Positions 25,321 through 34,182 are shown, numbered from the stretch's first letter. The stretch: 64,000 nucleotides of DNA from CAG-103 sp905215475 (GCA_905215475.1 CAJMPW010000002.1:62001-126000), one strand, 5' to 3'. Notes: a model not told the origin generated them from the sequence alone. Program-made: numbers and translations.

Positions 25321-26629
25321 AGAAGTAAAAGCCATGCTGGACACCACGGAAAAAGGCGGTGTCCGCAACAGTATCAAGAATTGCCTGACGGTATTTCAGC
25401 ACGATCCGCTGCTCTCCGGCGCGATCGCCTACAATCTGCTGACCGACCGCACCGATATTGTGAAGCCCATCGGTTATGACCGAAGCCCCAGTAGCTCCAT
25501 GACCGACACGGATATGAAGTACATCCGACTGTATTTGGAAGAGAATTACGATCTGACAAGCGAGAAGAAAATCATGGACGCTGCCGACCTTGCCGCCCAT
25601 CAGAACAGCTACCATCCTGTCCGGGATTACCTGAACAGCCTCACTTGGGATGGCACGGAACGCATCCGCTACTGCCTGCATCATTTCCTCGGTGCGGAAG
25701 CGGATGAGTACACCTTTCAGGCGCTGCGGCTGTTCCTGCTTGGCGCGATCCATCGGGCATTTCGTCCGGGCTGCAAATTCGAGGTCATGCTCTGTCTGGT
25801 AGGAGGTCAGGGCGCGGGAAAGTCCACCTTTTTCCGCCTGCTGGCAGGCAAGGACGAGTGGTTTTCTGACGATCTGCGGAAGCTGGACGATGAAAACGTG
25901 TACCGCAAGCTGCAAGGTCACTGGATCATTGAGATGTCCGAGATGATTGCCACCGCCAGTGCCAAGAGTATTGAGGAAATCAAGTCGTTTCTGAGCCGCC
26001 AGAAGGAGGTCTACAAAATCCCGTATGAAACCCACCCGGCAGATCGATTGCGGCAATGTGTGTTCGGCGGCACGTCAAACGCAATGGACTTTCTGCCCCT
26101 CGACCGCTCCGGCAATCGTCGCTTTCTGCCGGTACAGGTCTGCCCAGAGCAGGCAGAGGTTCACATTCTGGAGGACGAGGCTGCATCCCGCGCGTACTTG
26201 CAGCAGGTATGGGCAGAGGCTATGACCATTTACCGGGCAGGCGGCTGGAAGCTGACGTTCAGCCCGGAGATGGTGCGCTACCTCAAAGAGCATCAGAAGG
26301 ACTTCATGCCGGAGGACACGAAAGCTGGGATGATTCAGGCATTTTTAGACAGCTACGCGGGCGATACCGTCTGCTCCAAGCAGCTTTACAAGGAGGCGCT
26401 GAATCACGCCTTTGACGAGCCGAAGCAATGGGAGATCCGCGAGATCAACGAGATCATGAACCAGTGCGTGACCGGCTGGACGTATTTCTCCAATCCACGC
26501 AGTTTTGCCGGGTACGGCAGGCAAAAGGGCTGGGAGCGTAAAAAGGCTGCAACGGGCAGCGGCAACCAAAATACAGAAATCCCGGACGGCTTTGTGGAGA
26601 TCACAGAGCAGATGGAGCTGCCGTTCTGA
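25232..26629 (+). CDS. VapE family (virulence-associated E) helicase-like ATPase
   Basis: 465 residues from TTG at 25232, with GAGG upstream. VapE core: Walker A GGQGAGKST (from about residue 191), then IIEMSEM and the arginine-bearing FLPLDRSGNRRFLPV. These mark a superfamily 3-like AAA+ ATPase of phages and integrated elements. The gene starts inside the CHC2 gene in another frame. It probably unwinds the element's DNA for replication or transfer. The C-terminal 70 residues resemble a winged-helix region (inference). Confidence 0.9.
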   Translation: MSSEWQSLPPQMRQQLKIQAGSIAPPMSIEEVKAMLDTTEKGGVRNSIKNCLTVFQHDPLLSGAIAYNLLTDRTDIVKPIGYDRSPSSSMTDTDMKYIRLYLEENYDLTSEKKIMDAADLAAHQNSYHPVRDYLNSLTWDGTERIRYCLHHFLGAEADEYTFQALRLFLLGAIHRAFRPGCKFEVMLCLVGGQGAGKSTFFRLLAGKDEWFSDDLRKLDDENVYRKLQGHWIIEMSEMIATASAKSIEEIKSFLSRQKEVYKIPYETHPADRLRQCVFGGTSNAMDFLPLDRSGNRRFLPVQVCPEQAEVHILEDEAASRAYLQQVWAEAMTIYRAGGWKLTFSPEMVRYLKEHQKDFMPEDTKAGMIQAFLDSYAGDTVCSKQLYKEALNHAFDEPKQWEIREINEIMNQCVTGWTYFSNPRSFAGYGRQKGWERKKAATGSGNQNTEIPDGFVEITEQMELPF

Positions 26630-26870
26630 AAAGAGCTGCTGGTTGCAAAGCCTGTTGTTGCTCCGTTGTCGGGCTGGTTGCAAGGGAGAATCCCTGTCCT
26701 GTCAGGCGTTTTCTGCCTTTGACAACCAAAACAACAGAAAAGTAGAAGAAAAGGAAAATCGTAAATCAACCGTCAGACCGGGTATGTTTCGAGGTTTTTG
26801 GAAGTCCGTTGCCGGACTTCGTTGCCGCCTCACCCTGTCTGGCTATTTTTATAAGGAGGATAAACTGCCT

Positions 26871-27065
26871 ATGAAGGAAATCCCGATTTGGGAAAAGAGT
26901 AATCTGAGCTTGGAGGAAGCTGCGGCTTACTCCGGCATTGGTATCAACAAACTGCGTGAGATCACCAACGAGGACCGATGCAAATTTGTCCTCTGGGTGG
27001 GCAACAAGCGCTTGATTAAACGCCGCCTGTTCGATCAGTTCATCGAGCAGGCGTATTCTATTTGA
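26871..27065 (+). CDS. xis: Excisionase (Tn916 Xis-like)
   Basis: 64 residues from ATG at 26871, with AAGGAGGA 10 bases upstream. A MerR/Xis-type winged helix is evident: LSLEEAAAYSGIGINKLREI, then the wing FVLWVGNKRLIKRRLFDQFI. It bends DNA at the element ends and steers the integrase toward excision. It lies 140 bases before the integrase gene, the usual Tn916 order. The 240 bases before it hold no supported gene. Confidence 0.9.
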   Translation: MKEIPIWEKSNLSLEEAAAYSGIGINKLREITNEDRCKFVLWVGNKRLIKRRLFDQFIEQAYSI

Positions 27066-27208
27066 AAAAGTGATGTGAAGCCTATGATACAGCGACACTT
27101 TGAAAAAGTTGTCTGTTTCCGTTCAAGATCAGTGGAAATCGCATATTCGGTATGATATACTTATATTAATCCCTATAATCGCGCTTTTCACGGAAAGGAG
27201 TTTCTGGA

Positions 27209-28363
27209 TTGTCTGAAAAGCGCAAAGATAGCAAGGGGCGTGTTCTGAAGGACGGCGAAAGCCAGCGAGCAAACGGCACCTATGACTATCGTTATACCGA
27301 TATACACAAGAAACGGCGTTGTATTTACGCCAAATCTCTGACGGAGCTGCGGAAGAAAGAGGACGAGCTGCGGCGCGACATGGCAGACGGCATCGACTAT
27401 GCCGCCGGTGAGATGACCGTGGCGGAGTTGGTTGACCGCTACATGAATCTGAAACGGGGCTTGAAGCAAAATTCGCTGCGGTCTTATGGCTCTGCGGTCA
27501 AACGGATTCACGCCGACCCATTTGGACAGAAGCCGATCAAAACCGTAAAGCTCTCCGACGCAAAGGGCTGGTTCGTGTTTCTGCACGACAGCGGCATCAA
27601 GCAAAACACCATCGGTGTCCTGCAAAGCGTTGTCAGACCGGCATTTGAAATGGCGGTAGATGATGACATCATCCGCAAGAATCCGTTCAAGTTCAAGCTG
27701 TCTGACGTGGTGCCAAAAGACGCCTATGTACGCGACGCGCTGACCAAGGAACAGCAAGAGAAGTATCTGCAATTCGTGCAGGACTGCGGCGGGAATTACT
27801 ATGATGACATTGTGATCCTGCTGGGAACCGGCTTGCGCGTGAGCGAATTGTATGGGCTGACACGATCCGATATTGATTTTGACCGGCGCTGTATTCACGT
27901 TCGGCGGCAACTGTGCCGGACGGCAGAGAAGCCCTATTTCGTCACGCCGCCCAAAACCAAAAGCGGCATCCGAAACGTCCCAATGACGGATGCGGTTTAC
28001 ATGGCGCTGATGCGGGTGGTGAAAGGCAGAACATCTCCAAAGGTCGAACTGCTGGTGGACGGTCACAGCGGATTCCTCTTTCTGGACAAGTCCGGGATGC
28101 CGAAGGTTGCGATGCACTTGGAGAACTATATGCGAGGTCTGCAAGCACGATTTGAAAAGGCATACGGAAAGCCTGTCCCTCGGATCACGCCCCATGTGCT
28201 GCGGCATACGTTCTGCACCAACGTCCAACAGGCGGGGCTTGATGTGAAAAGCCTGCAATATCTGATGGGACATTCCAATGCCAGTGTGACGCTGGATGTC
28301 TACACCCACAGCAGCTTTGATTCTGTCGAGAGAGCCTTTGAACAAATCGCCAGCAGCCTGTAA
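27209..28363 (+). CDS. int: Tyrosine site-specific integrase, Tn916 type
   Basis: 384 residues from TTG at 27209, with GAAAGGAG 8 bases upstream. The N-terminal arm-binding domain (about 1-60) is rich in basic residues (YRYTDIHKKRRCIYAKSL). The core-binding domain follows, then the catalytic domain with Arg in GTGLRVSELYG, HVLRHTF (His-x2-Arg), the GHSN His and the nucleophile Tyr in TLDVYTH. All five positions are intact, so it should be active. The right attachment repeat lies 200 bases downstream. The likely target is the groEL 3' end. Confidence 0.95.
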   Translation: MSEKRKDSKGRVLKDGESQRANGTYDYRYTDIHKKRRCIYAKSLTELRKKEDELRRDMADGIDYAAGEMTVAELVDRYMNLKRGLKQNSLRSYGSAVKRIHADPFGQKPIKTVKLSDAKGWFVFLHDSGIKQNTIGVLQSVVRPAFEMAVDDDIIRKNPFKFKLSDVVPKDAYVRDALTKEQQEKYLQFVQDCGGNYYDDIVILLGTGLRVSELYGLTRSDIDFDRRCIHVRRQLCRTAEKPYFVTPPKTKSGIRNVPMTDAVYMALMRVVKGRTSPKVELLVDGHSGFLFLDKSGMPKVAMHLENYMRGLQARFEKAYGKPVPRITPHVLRHTFCTNVQQAGLDVKSLQYLMGHSNASVTLDVYTHSSFDSVERAFEQIASSL

Positions 28364-28560
28364 TTTTCATTGTACGAAGTTGGCTGGCTTACGCCACAAC
28401 TTACGCCAATTCCCTGTCAAGTGGCGTAGATTTGCGTAGAAATGTGTGAATTTCATCAAAATCAAGGAAGCTGCAAAAAGCGGTTCAAAGCCTTGATAAC
28501 TCTACGAAAATCTACATTTTGCGTTATATGCGTTTTGCTTCAAAAAGTTGCGGTTTTGAA
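28364..28560 (+). repeat. Right-end arm sites of the element
   Basis: TTACGCCA at 28389 and 28401, and the inverted form TGGCGTA at 28422-28428. They mirror the left-end repeats. Further on are CTACGAAAATCTAC and an AAGCCTTGA shared with the left end (18712 and about 28488). There is no gene in this stretch. Confidence 0.6.
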
Positions 28561-28576
28561 GGGCGGCATGTACTGA
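28561..28576 (+). repeat. Right attachment repeat (attR)
   Basis: gggcggcatgtactga, read in the groEL frame, gives GGMY-stop, the same end as groEL at 18682-18697. The two mismatches are synonymous (Y=T/C) or stop-for-stop (TAA/TGA). Confidence 0.8.
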
Positions 28577-28607
28577 TCCTCCCCTGCCCCGCAAAACAAC
28601 AGACAGC

Positions 28608-28639
28608 AAACCCCGGTACGCGATGCGTACCGGGGTTTT
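28608..28639 (+). terminator. Likely original groEL terminator, displaced by the element
   Basis: AAACCCCGGTACGC / GCGTACCGGGGTTTT stem. It lies 30 bases after the right attachment repeat, the distance expected from an uninterrupted groEL stop. Confidence 0.75.
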
Positions 28640-28654
28640 CAGTTTGTCAAAGAA

Positions 28655-28800
28655 TCTCGTAGAGTTTGCGCCCGCAGGCGCAAAGAAAGTCCGATCATTT
28701 TCTCCGGCGACATGTGCGTCGGAGAAAATACTTCTCGGCCTGCAAACGTGCGCGCCGTCCGCCGGAGGCGGACGGCGCGTGCGCTGCAGTCAGGCCGCAA
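28655..28800 (+). repeat. Dispersed structured repeat, copy A
   Basis: About 145 bases closely matching 46333-46460, apart from a roughly 17-base extra hairpin arm here. It contains the inverted repeats TTTGCGCC / GGCGCAAA and ATTTTCTCCG / CGGAGAAAAT, and a GC-rich closing stem. It lies between genes and no coding function is likely. It might be a REP- or MITE-like element or a structured RNA. Confidence 0.8.
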
Positions 28801-28806
28801 ACCCCT

Positions 28807-28869
28807 CTGTCAAAAAGCAGTGCTTTTTGACAGCCTCAAAACGCCCGCCGGTTTTCCGGCGGGCGTTTT
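28807..28869 (-). terminator. Two hairpins downstream of rny
   Basis: CTGTCAAAAAGCA / TGCTTTTTGACAG (28807-28833) and AAACGCCCGCCGG / CCGGCGGGCGTTT (28838-28869). The second, with its flanking A/T-tracts, should end the minus-strand rny transcript 15 bases after its stop. Confidence 0.8.
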
Positions 28870-28883
28870 GTTTGTGCTTTGGT

Positions 28884-30425
28884 TTACTTCGCGTAATCGA
28901 CGGCCTTGGTCTCGCGCAGGAGATTGACCTTGATCTGACCGGGATAGGTCAGCTCGTCCTCGATCTTCTTGGCGATGTCGCGCGCGAGCAGCACCATCTG
29001 ATCCTCCGAGACCTCCTCGGGCTTGACCATGATGCGGATCTCGCGGCCGGCCTGAATGGCAAAGCAGTTGGCGATGCCGGGGAAGCTCTTGGTAACTTCC
29101 TCGAGCTTTTCCAGACGCTTGACATAGTTTTCAATGTTCTCGCGCCGTGCGCCGGGGCGGGCGGCGGAGATGGCGTCGGCCGCCTGAACCAGGCAGGCGA
29201 CGACGGTGTGCGCCTCCACGTCGCCGTGGTGCGCCTCGATGGCGTGGATGACTTCCTCGGACTCCTTGTACTTACGGGCGATGTTCACGCCGATGGTCAC
29301 ATGGCTGCCCTCGACCTCGTGGTCGATGGCCTTGCCGATGTCATGCAGGAGACCGGCGCGCTTGGCGGTGGCCACATCGACGCCGAGCTCGGAAGCGAGC
29401 AGACCGGCAATGTGCGAAACCTCGATGGAGTGGTTGAGCACATTCTGGCCGTAGCTGGTGCGGTACTTCATGCGGCCGAGCAGCTTGATCAGCTCGGGAT
29501 GCAGACCGTGGATGTTCGTCTCGAAAACGGCGCGCTCGCCCTCGGCCTTGATGGTGGCGTTGACCTCCTTCTGGGCCTTGGCGACCATTTCCTCGATGCG
29601 GGCGGGGTGGATGCGTCCGTCCTGAATGAGCTTTTCGAGCGCGATGCGCGCGACCTCGCGCCGCACGGGATCGAAGCTCGAGAGCGTGATGGCCTCGGGC
29701 GTGTCGTCGATGATGAGGTCGCAGCCGGTGAGCGTCTCGATGGCGCGGATGTTGCGGCCCTCGCGGCCGATGATGCGGCCCTTCATCTCATCGTTCGGCA
29801 GCGGCACGACCGACACGGTCACCTCGCTGGCATGATCGGCGGCGCAGCGCTGGATGGCGGTGGCGATGATCTCGCGGGCGCGGCTGTCGGCCTCGTCCTT
29901 GTACTGGTTCTCCAGCTCCTTGACCATGAGCGCCTGCTCATGCACCACATCGTCCTTCAGGCTGTTGATAAGGAAGGCCTTGGCCTCCTCGACCGTGTAG
30001 CCGGAGATCTTCTCGAGCAGCTCCATCTGGGTCTTTTTGAGCTGGTTGATCTCGTTCTGCTTGGTGTCGATCGCGGCGATCTTCTGGTTGAGGGCGTCGG
30101 TCTTTTTGTCGAGCGTGTCCGTCTTGCGGTCCAGCGTCTCCTCCTTCTGCTGAAGGCGGCGCTCCTGCTTCTGCAGCTCCGCGCGGCGCTCCTTGACCTC
30201 GCGCTCATACTCCGAACGGCTCTTGTGGATCTCTTCCTTGGCCTCGAGCAGGGTCTCACGCCGCTTGCTCTCGGCACTCTTATAGGCATCATTTATGATC
30301 TGCTTGGCCTTCTCCTCCGCACTGCCGATCTCGCGTTCCGAGACCTTTTTGCGGTAGAGCCCGCCAAGGATACAACCAACCACAAGCGCTGCGATGATAC
30401 AACCGAGTGCTATTGGTAACGACAT
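28884..30425 (-). CDS. rny: Ribonuclease Y
   Basis: 513 residues, the standard length. N-terminal membrane anchor (IALGCIIAALVVGCILGGLY), long charged coiled coil (about 30-200), KH RNA-binding domain (GRIIGREGRNIRAIETLTG) and HD domain with the catalytic HDIGKA. The C-terminal part (YPGQIKVNLLRETKAVDYAK) is the family end. It is a membrane-bound endonuclease that starts mRNA decay in Firmicutes. It forms a single-gene unit ended by the hairpins at 28807-28869. Confidence 0.96.
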   Translation of the reverse strand: MSLPIALGCIIAALVVGCILGGLYRKKVSEREIGSAEEKAKQIINDAYKSAESKRRETLLEAKEEIHKSRSEYEREVKERRAELQKQERRLQQKEETLDRKTDTLDKKTDALNQKIAAIDTKQNEINQLKKTQMELLEKISGYTVEEAKAFLINSLKDDVVHEQALMVKELENQYKDEADSRAREIIATAIQRCAADHASEVTVSVVPLPNDEMKGRIIGREGRNIRAIETLTGCDLIIDDTPEAITLSSFDPVRREVARIALEKLIQDGRIHPARIEEMVAKAQKEVNATIKAEGERAVFETNIHGLHPELIKLLGRMKYRTSYGQNVLNHSIEVSHIAGLLASELGVDVATAKRAGLLHDIGKAIDHEVEGSHVTIGVNIARKYKESEEVIHAIEAHHGDVEAHTVVACLVQAADAISAARPGARRENIENYVKRLEKLEEVTKSFPGIANCFAIQAGREIRIMVKPEEVSEDQMVLLARDIAKKIEDELTYPGQIKVNLLRETKAVDYAK

Positions 30426-30626
30426 ATGAAATTGTAATCCTCCGTTTCTTCAGATTTCTTCACGATATTTTTTCAAGTTGGAAAAGGCGGGCCATCAAGC
30501 GTACCCGCCGGGAACATAACGATATTTGTGGCGGTGCTCCATCCGCCGCCAAAAATATAATCACATTATTTTAACTTTATTCCGTACCGTTGTCAAGTGC
30601 CGGAAGCTGCCCGCCGGATTCTTTTC

Positions 30627-30655
30627 TGGACAGCGCCGCCGCGCTGTACTATAAT
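30627..30655 (+). promoter_or_regulatory. Promoter of the PMT-rpiB-DUF4015 unit
   Basis: TGGACA (30627-30632), 17-base spacer, TATAAT (30650-30655), 57 bases before the start codon. It is the only strong promoter seen before the three genes, but separate internal promoters are possible. Confidence 0.7.
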
Positions 30656-30711
30656 ATAGACCATCCGACAAAACCGGGCATCCAACGCTCCGGCGAAAGG
30701 AGGAACGGCGC

Positions 30712-32490
30712 ATGGCGGCGCTTCGGATCATCTTGCCCGCGGCGGCCATCGCGCTGACGCTGGCGCTGTTTTTGCGGCTGGCGTGGCCTGCGCGCACCCC
30801 CATCCCCCGGCGCACGTCGCGCCGCGGCGGCATCGGCATCGCAGTGCTGACGGCGGTGTATGCCGTCGCCGCGTTCACGGGGCTCGGCTCTGCGCGCGAC
30901 CCGCAGCGCTTTTGCACGCTCGAGGCCGGTGAGAGCGCCGTGCTCGCGCTCGACGGCGTGCACAGCATCGGCACCGTCTGGTACTATACCGGCCTGTACA
31001 CGGGCGAATACACCCTCGCCTACTCCGACGACGGCATCACCTACACCGCCGCCGGCACGATGCCGCAGGGCTATGCCGACCTCTTCAAATGGCTGCAGCC
31101 GCAGCCGGCGGACGCCGCGCCCGCGTCGGCGGCCTATGTGCGCATCACGGCGAGCGCGCATCTGGAGCTCGGCGAGCTTGCGCTCTATGACGTGCAAGGT
31201 GAACGCATCGCCGTGCGCGAGATCACGGGTCCCGCGACCGCGGGCGCCCTCTGCGACGAGGCGGACACCGTGCCGGCGTCGTCCACGTACTACAACAGCT
31301 CGTATTTTGACGAGATCTACCACGCGCGCACGGCCTATGAGCATCTGCGCGGCGTGTACCCGTATGAGGTGTCGCACCCACCGCTCGGCAAGGTGATCCT
31401 CTCGCTCGGCATTCGGCTCTTCGGCATGACGCCGCTGGGCTGGCGCTGCATGGGCGCGCTGTTCGGTGTGGCCATGCTGCCGCTGATGTGGGATCTGCTG
31501 CGCCGGATGTTCCGCGACGACCGTGTGGCGCTGTGCGGCACGGCACTGCTGGCGTTTGACTTCATGCACCTGACGCAGACGCGCATTGCGACGATCGACA
31601 GCTTTGCAACGCTGTTCATCCTGCTCATGTACCTGTTTTTGTACCGGTACTTCACGCAGGGCAGGCTGCGCCATCTCGCCGCCTGCGGCGTTGCGTTCGG
31701 CGTGGGCGCGGCCACGAAGTGGACGTGCCTGTATGCCGGGGCGGGGCTCGGCGTGCTCTGGGCGCTGCACTGGGTGTTTCAGGGCGTGCAGGCGCACCGT
31801 GACGGAGACGGCCGCCGCTATGTGCGCAGGCTGGTCGCAAACATCGGCTTCTGCCTTGTGTTTTTCGTGCTCGTGCCGGGCATGATCTACTACGCGAGCT
31901 ACTATCCCTACGGCGCGGCGCGCGGTCTGCACGGAGCGGGCATGTACTTCACGCGCGAATACGCCGCCATCGTGCTGGAAAACCAGCGCTTCATGTTCAC
32001 CTACCACGCGGGGCTCGTCGCCACGCATCCGTATGCCTCACGCTGGTGGCAGTGGCTGCTCGACCTGCGGCCGATCCTCTACTACCTGTCGTATGGCGAC
32101 GGGACGGTGTCGACCATCGGCGCGTTCGTCAATCCCCTGCTGTGCTGGGGCGGACTGCTGGCGCTGCCGGTGCTGGTGTATCACGCGGCCAAGCGCGACC
32201 GCACGGCGCTGTTTATCCTCGTCGGCTATCTCGCGCAGGTGCTGCCGTGGGTGTTCATCTCGCGCCTGACGTTTGAATACCACTACTTCGCGGCGACGCT
32301 CTTTCTCGTGCTCGCGCTCGGGTATGTGTTCGACCGGCTGCGGCAGCGGGGATCTTTCGGCATCGTGTACGTCTTTACCGCGGCAAGCGGTGCGCTGTTC
32401 GCGCTGTTTTACCCCGTGCTCACGGGCGTGACGATCTCGCGCAGCTACACATGGAATGTGCTCAAATGGCTCCCGGACTGGCCATTTTAA
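30712..32490 (+). CDS. PMT-family membrane glycosyltransferase
   Basis: 592 residues, with GAAAGGAGG 9 bases before ATG. About a dozen membrane segments. The first extracytoplasmic loop carries the PMT-family acidic site (SSYFDEIYHARTAYEHL) and HPPLGKVILSLG. A domain between the first two anchors and this site (about 55-180) resembles a beta-sandwich module. Members transfer mannose or another sugar from a polyprenyl-phosphate donor to proteins or lipids outside the membrane. Donor and acceptor are unknown here. It precedes rpiB by 34 bases. Confidence 0.85.
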   Translation: MAALRIILPAAAIALTLALFLRLAWPARTPIPRRTSRRGGIGIAVLTAVYAVAAFTGLGSARDPQRFCTLEAGESAVLALDGVHSIGTVWYYTGLYTGEYTLAYSDDGITYTAAGTMPQGYADLFKWLQPQPADAAPASAAYVRITASAHLELGELALYDVQGERIAVREITGPATAGALCDEADTVPASSTYYNSSYFDEIYHARTAYEHLRGVYPYEVSHPPLGKVILSLGIRLFGMTPLGWRCMGALFGVAMLPLMWDLLRRMFRDDRVALCGTALLAFDFMHLTQTRIATIDSFATLFILLMYLFLYRYFTQGRLRHLAACGVAFGVGAATKWTCLYAGAGLGVLWALHWVFQGVQAHRDGDGRRYVRRLVANIGFCLVFFVLVPGMIYYASYYPYGAARGLHGAGMYFTREYAAIVLENQRFMFTYHAGLVATHPYASRWWQWLLDLRPILYYLSYGDGTVSTIGAFVNPLLCWGGLLALPVLVYHAAKRDRTALFILVGYLAQVLPWVFISRLTFEYHYFAATLFLVLALGYVFDRLRQRGSFGIVYVFTAASGALFALFYPVLTGVTISRSYTWNVLKWLPDWPF

Positions 32491-32523
32491 CACCGGGAAA
32501 TTTCAGAAATCGAGGTATCCTAT

Positions 32524-32964
32524 ATGATTGCAATCGGATGTGACCACGGCGGCTATGCCCTCAAGCAGGAGGTCATGCGCCATCTCGACGAGCTCGGGCT
32601 CGCCTACAAGGACTTTGGCACGTACAGCGAGGAGAGCTGCGACTACCCCGTCTACGGCGAGGCCGTCGCGCGCGCGGTCGCGGGCGGCGAATGCGAGCGC
32701 GGCATCCTCATCTGCGGCACGGGCATCGGCATCTCCATCTCCGCCAACAAGGTCAAGGGCATCCGCGCCGCCCTGTGCGGGGACTGCTACTCGGCAGAGA
32801 TGACCCGCCGCCACAACGACGCGAACATCCTCGCCATGGGTGCACGCGTGCTCGGCACGGGGCTCGCGCTCAAGATCGTGGACACCTTCCTGACCACGGA
32901 CTTTGAGGGCGGCCGCCATGCGCGCCGCGTCGCGCTCATCAGCGACATCGAAAACCGCGGCTGA
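32524..32964 (+). CDS. rpiB: Ribose-5-phosphate isomerase B
   Basis: 146 residues. The family start MIAIGCDHGGYALK, the active-site Cys loop ILICGTGIGISISANKVKGI, and RRHNDANILAMGARV are all present. It interconverts ribose 5-phosphate and ribulose 5-phosphate in the cytoplasm (pentose phosphate pathway). LacA/B-like sugar isomerases share this fold, but the CGTG motif and stand-alone gene favour RpiB. It lies 34 bases after the PMT gene and 28 before the DUF4015 gene, so they may be co-transcribed. Confidence 0.92.
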   Translation: MIAIGCDHGGYALKQEVMRHLDELGLAYKDFGTYSEESCDYPVYGEAVARAVAGGECERGILICGTGIGISISANKVKGIRAALCGDCYSAEMTRRHNDANILAMGARVLGTGLALKIVDTFLTTDFEGGRHARRVALISDIENRG

Positions 32965-32992
32965 GGCCGCCTGACCCAAAGGAGGTGTGCCG

Positions 32993-34075
32993 ATGCGCGC
33001 CCATCGAAACGACGTCTACCGCGCCCGGCGCAGCCGGGGCAAGGTCTGGCCGGTCCTCTTGTGGATCCTCGCCGGACTGATCGTGCTGGCCGTGATCCTG
33101 TTCTATACCGGCCAAAAATACATCGTCTACGGCAGCGACGGCTCGCTGCACGTCGTCTTTCCCATCATGGAGACGCCCGCCCCCGTGACGGAGGACGGTC
33201 AGCCCGAGACGGTCGACACCGAGCTCGTGCTCGAAGATCCGGACTACTCCGGCATCATCTCCGACGTGGGCAAGGACCTCTCGGAGCTGCACGCGCAGTA
33301 TCTGACCGCCGACAAGATCACGCCCGAAGGGCTCACGCGCGCCGCGGCATCCGTGAAGGCCGCCGGCGGCAACGCCCTCGTATTGCAGATGAAATCGCCC
33401 GGCGGCACGCTCAGCTGGAAGTCCGGCGTCTCGGAGGCATCGGCCTACGGCGTCAACGGCACGGCCGAGCTCGCCGATGCGATCCAGACCGTCAAGGGGC
33501 AGAACATCTACCTCGTCGCGGTCGTGAGCACGTGCGTGGACTCGCTCATGGCCGAGCGCTACGCCGCCACCGCCCAGCAGACCGCGTCCGGCAGCGCGTA
33601 CACCGACAGCTCCGGCGGCTGGGTCGACCCGTACAACACCTTCACGCGCACGTACCTCGTCAGCCTCTGCAAGGAGCTGAGGGAGCTCGGCTTTGACGAG
33701 GTCGCGTTCTCGTACCTGCAGCAGCCGCTTGCGGCCGCAGAGCTCAAATATGCGGACCAGACGGGCGCGCCCTCGCGCACGGACGCGGTCGTCGCGCTGG
33801 CAAAGTACCTGCGCACGAGTCTGAGCGCAACGGGACTGCGCGTGAGCGCGATCGTGAGCGCGGATTCCATCCTGCAGGAAAAGGCCAAGCTCTCCGGTCA
33901 GGACATGACGGTGCTGCCGAAGCTGCTGGACCGCGTGTGCGTGTTCGCCACGGCGGACAACGTTGCTTCGCTCCGGAGTGTCATCGCCGCCGACAGCAGC
34001 TTTGACGCGGCGACGCGCTTCGTGCCGTTTCTCGCCAAAGCGCCGGAATCGGGCAGCTATGTCACCACCGGCTGA
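32993..34075 (+). CDS. DUF4015 putative glycoside hydrolase-like protein, membrane-anchored
   Basis: 360 residues from ATG at 32993; AAAGGAGG ends 7 bases before it. A GTG at 32987 is too close. Basic start, then one membrane anchor (LLWILAGLIVLAVILFYTG), then an extracytoplasmic domain (about 85-355) resembling the TIM-barrel DUF4015 family (GLTRAAASVKAAGGNALVLQ, GFDEVAFSYLQQPL). It would act on a cell-surface or extracellular glycan, but the substrate is unknown. A terminator follows at 34099. Confidence 0.75.
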   Translation: MRAHRNDVYRARRSRGKVWPVLLWILAGLIVLAVILFYTGQKYIVYGSDGSLHVVFPIMETPAPVTEDGQPETVDTELVLEDPDYSGIISDVGKDLSELHAQYLTADKITPEGLTRAAASVKAAGGNALVLQMKSPGGTLSWKSGVSEASAYGVNGTAELADAIQTVKGQNIYLVAVVSTCVDSLMAERYAATAQQTASGSAYTDSSGGWVDPYNTFTRTYLVSLCKELRELGFDEVAFSYLQQPLAAAELKYADQTGAPSRTDAVVALAKYLRTSLSATGLRVSAIVSADSILQEKAKLSGQDMTVLPKLLDRVCVFATADNVASLRSVIAADSSFDAATRFVPFLAKAPESGSYVTTG

Positions 34076-34098
34076 ACCAAGGCGAATATCCAAAAAAT

Positions 34099-34131
34099 AA
34101 CCGGCGCGGCCACAAAGGCCGCGCCGGTTTC
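34099..34131 (+). terminator. Terminator after the DUF4015 gene
   Basis: AACCGGCGCGGCC / GGCCGCGCCGGTT stem, 5-base loop, followed by TTCC. The stem symmetry allows it to serve the facing minus-strand gene too. Confidence 0.8.
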
Positions 34132-34182
34132 CATTTGTCAAATTCCGCGAGCGCCCGATGCAGCCGGGCTCGCCGGAGAGCC

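Larger units (their letters stand above)
18682..28576. mobile_element. Integrative mobilizable element in the 3' end of groEL
   Basis: About 9.9 kb bounded by a 16-bp near-direct repeat (GGGCGGYATGTACTRA). Contents: Cro/CI-type regulator, small DNA-binding-like proteins, two AT-rich cargo genes, two DUF3847 genes, candidate oriT, MobA/MobL relaxase, CHC2 zinc-finger protein, VapE-like ATPase, excisionase and Tn916-type integrase. There is no coupling protein, VirB4-like ATPase or other channel gene, so transfer would rely on a co-resident conjugative element. Its base composition is visibly richer in A+T than the host. Several genes use TTG starts, unlike most of the host genes around it. Confidence 0.85.

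Noticed and set aside
18682..28576. A complete integrative conjugative element
   Set aside because: No VirB4, VirD4/FtsK coupling protein or other channel genes were found, so it is called mobilizable only.
28623..30419. A 598-codon plus-strand frame opposite rny
   Set aside because: Antisense to RNase Y. The product is Leu/Asp/Gly/Arg-rich without recognisable domains, and there is no ribosome site.
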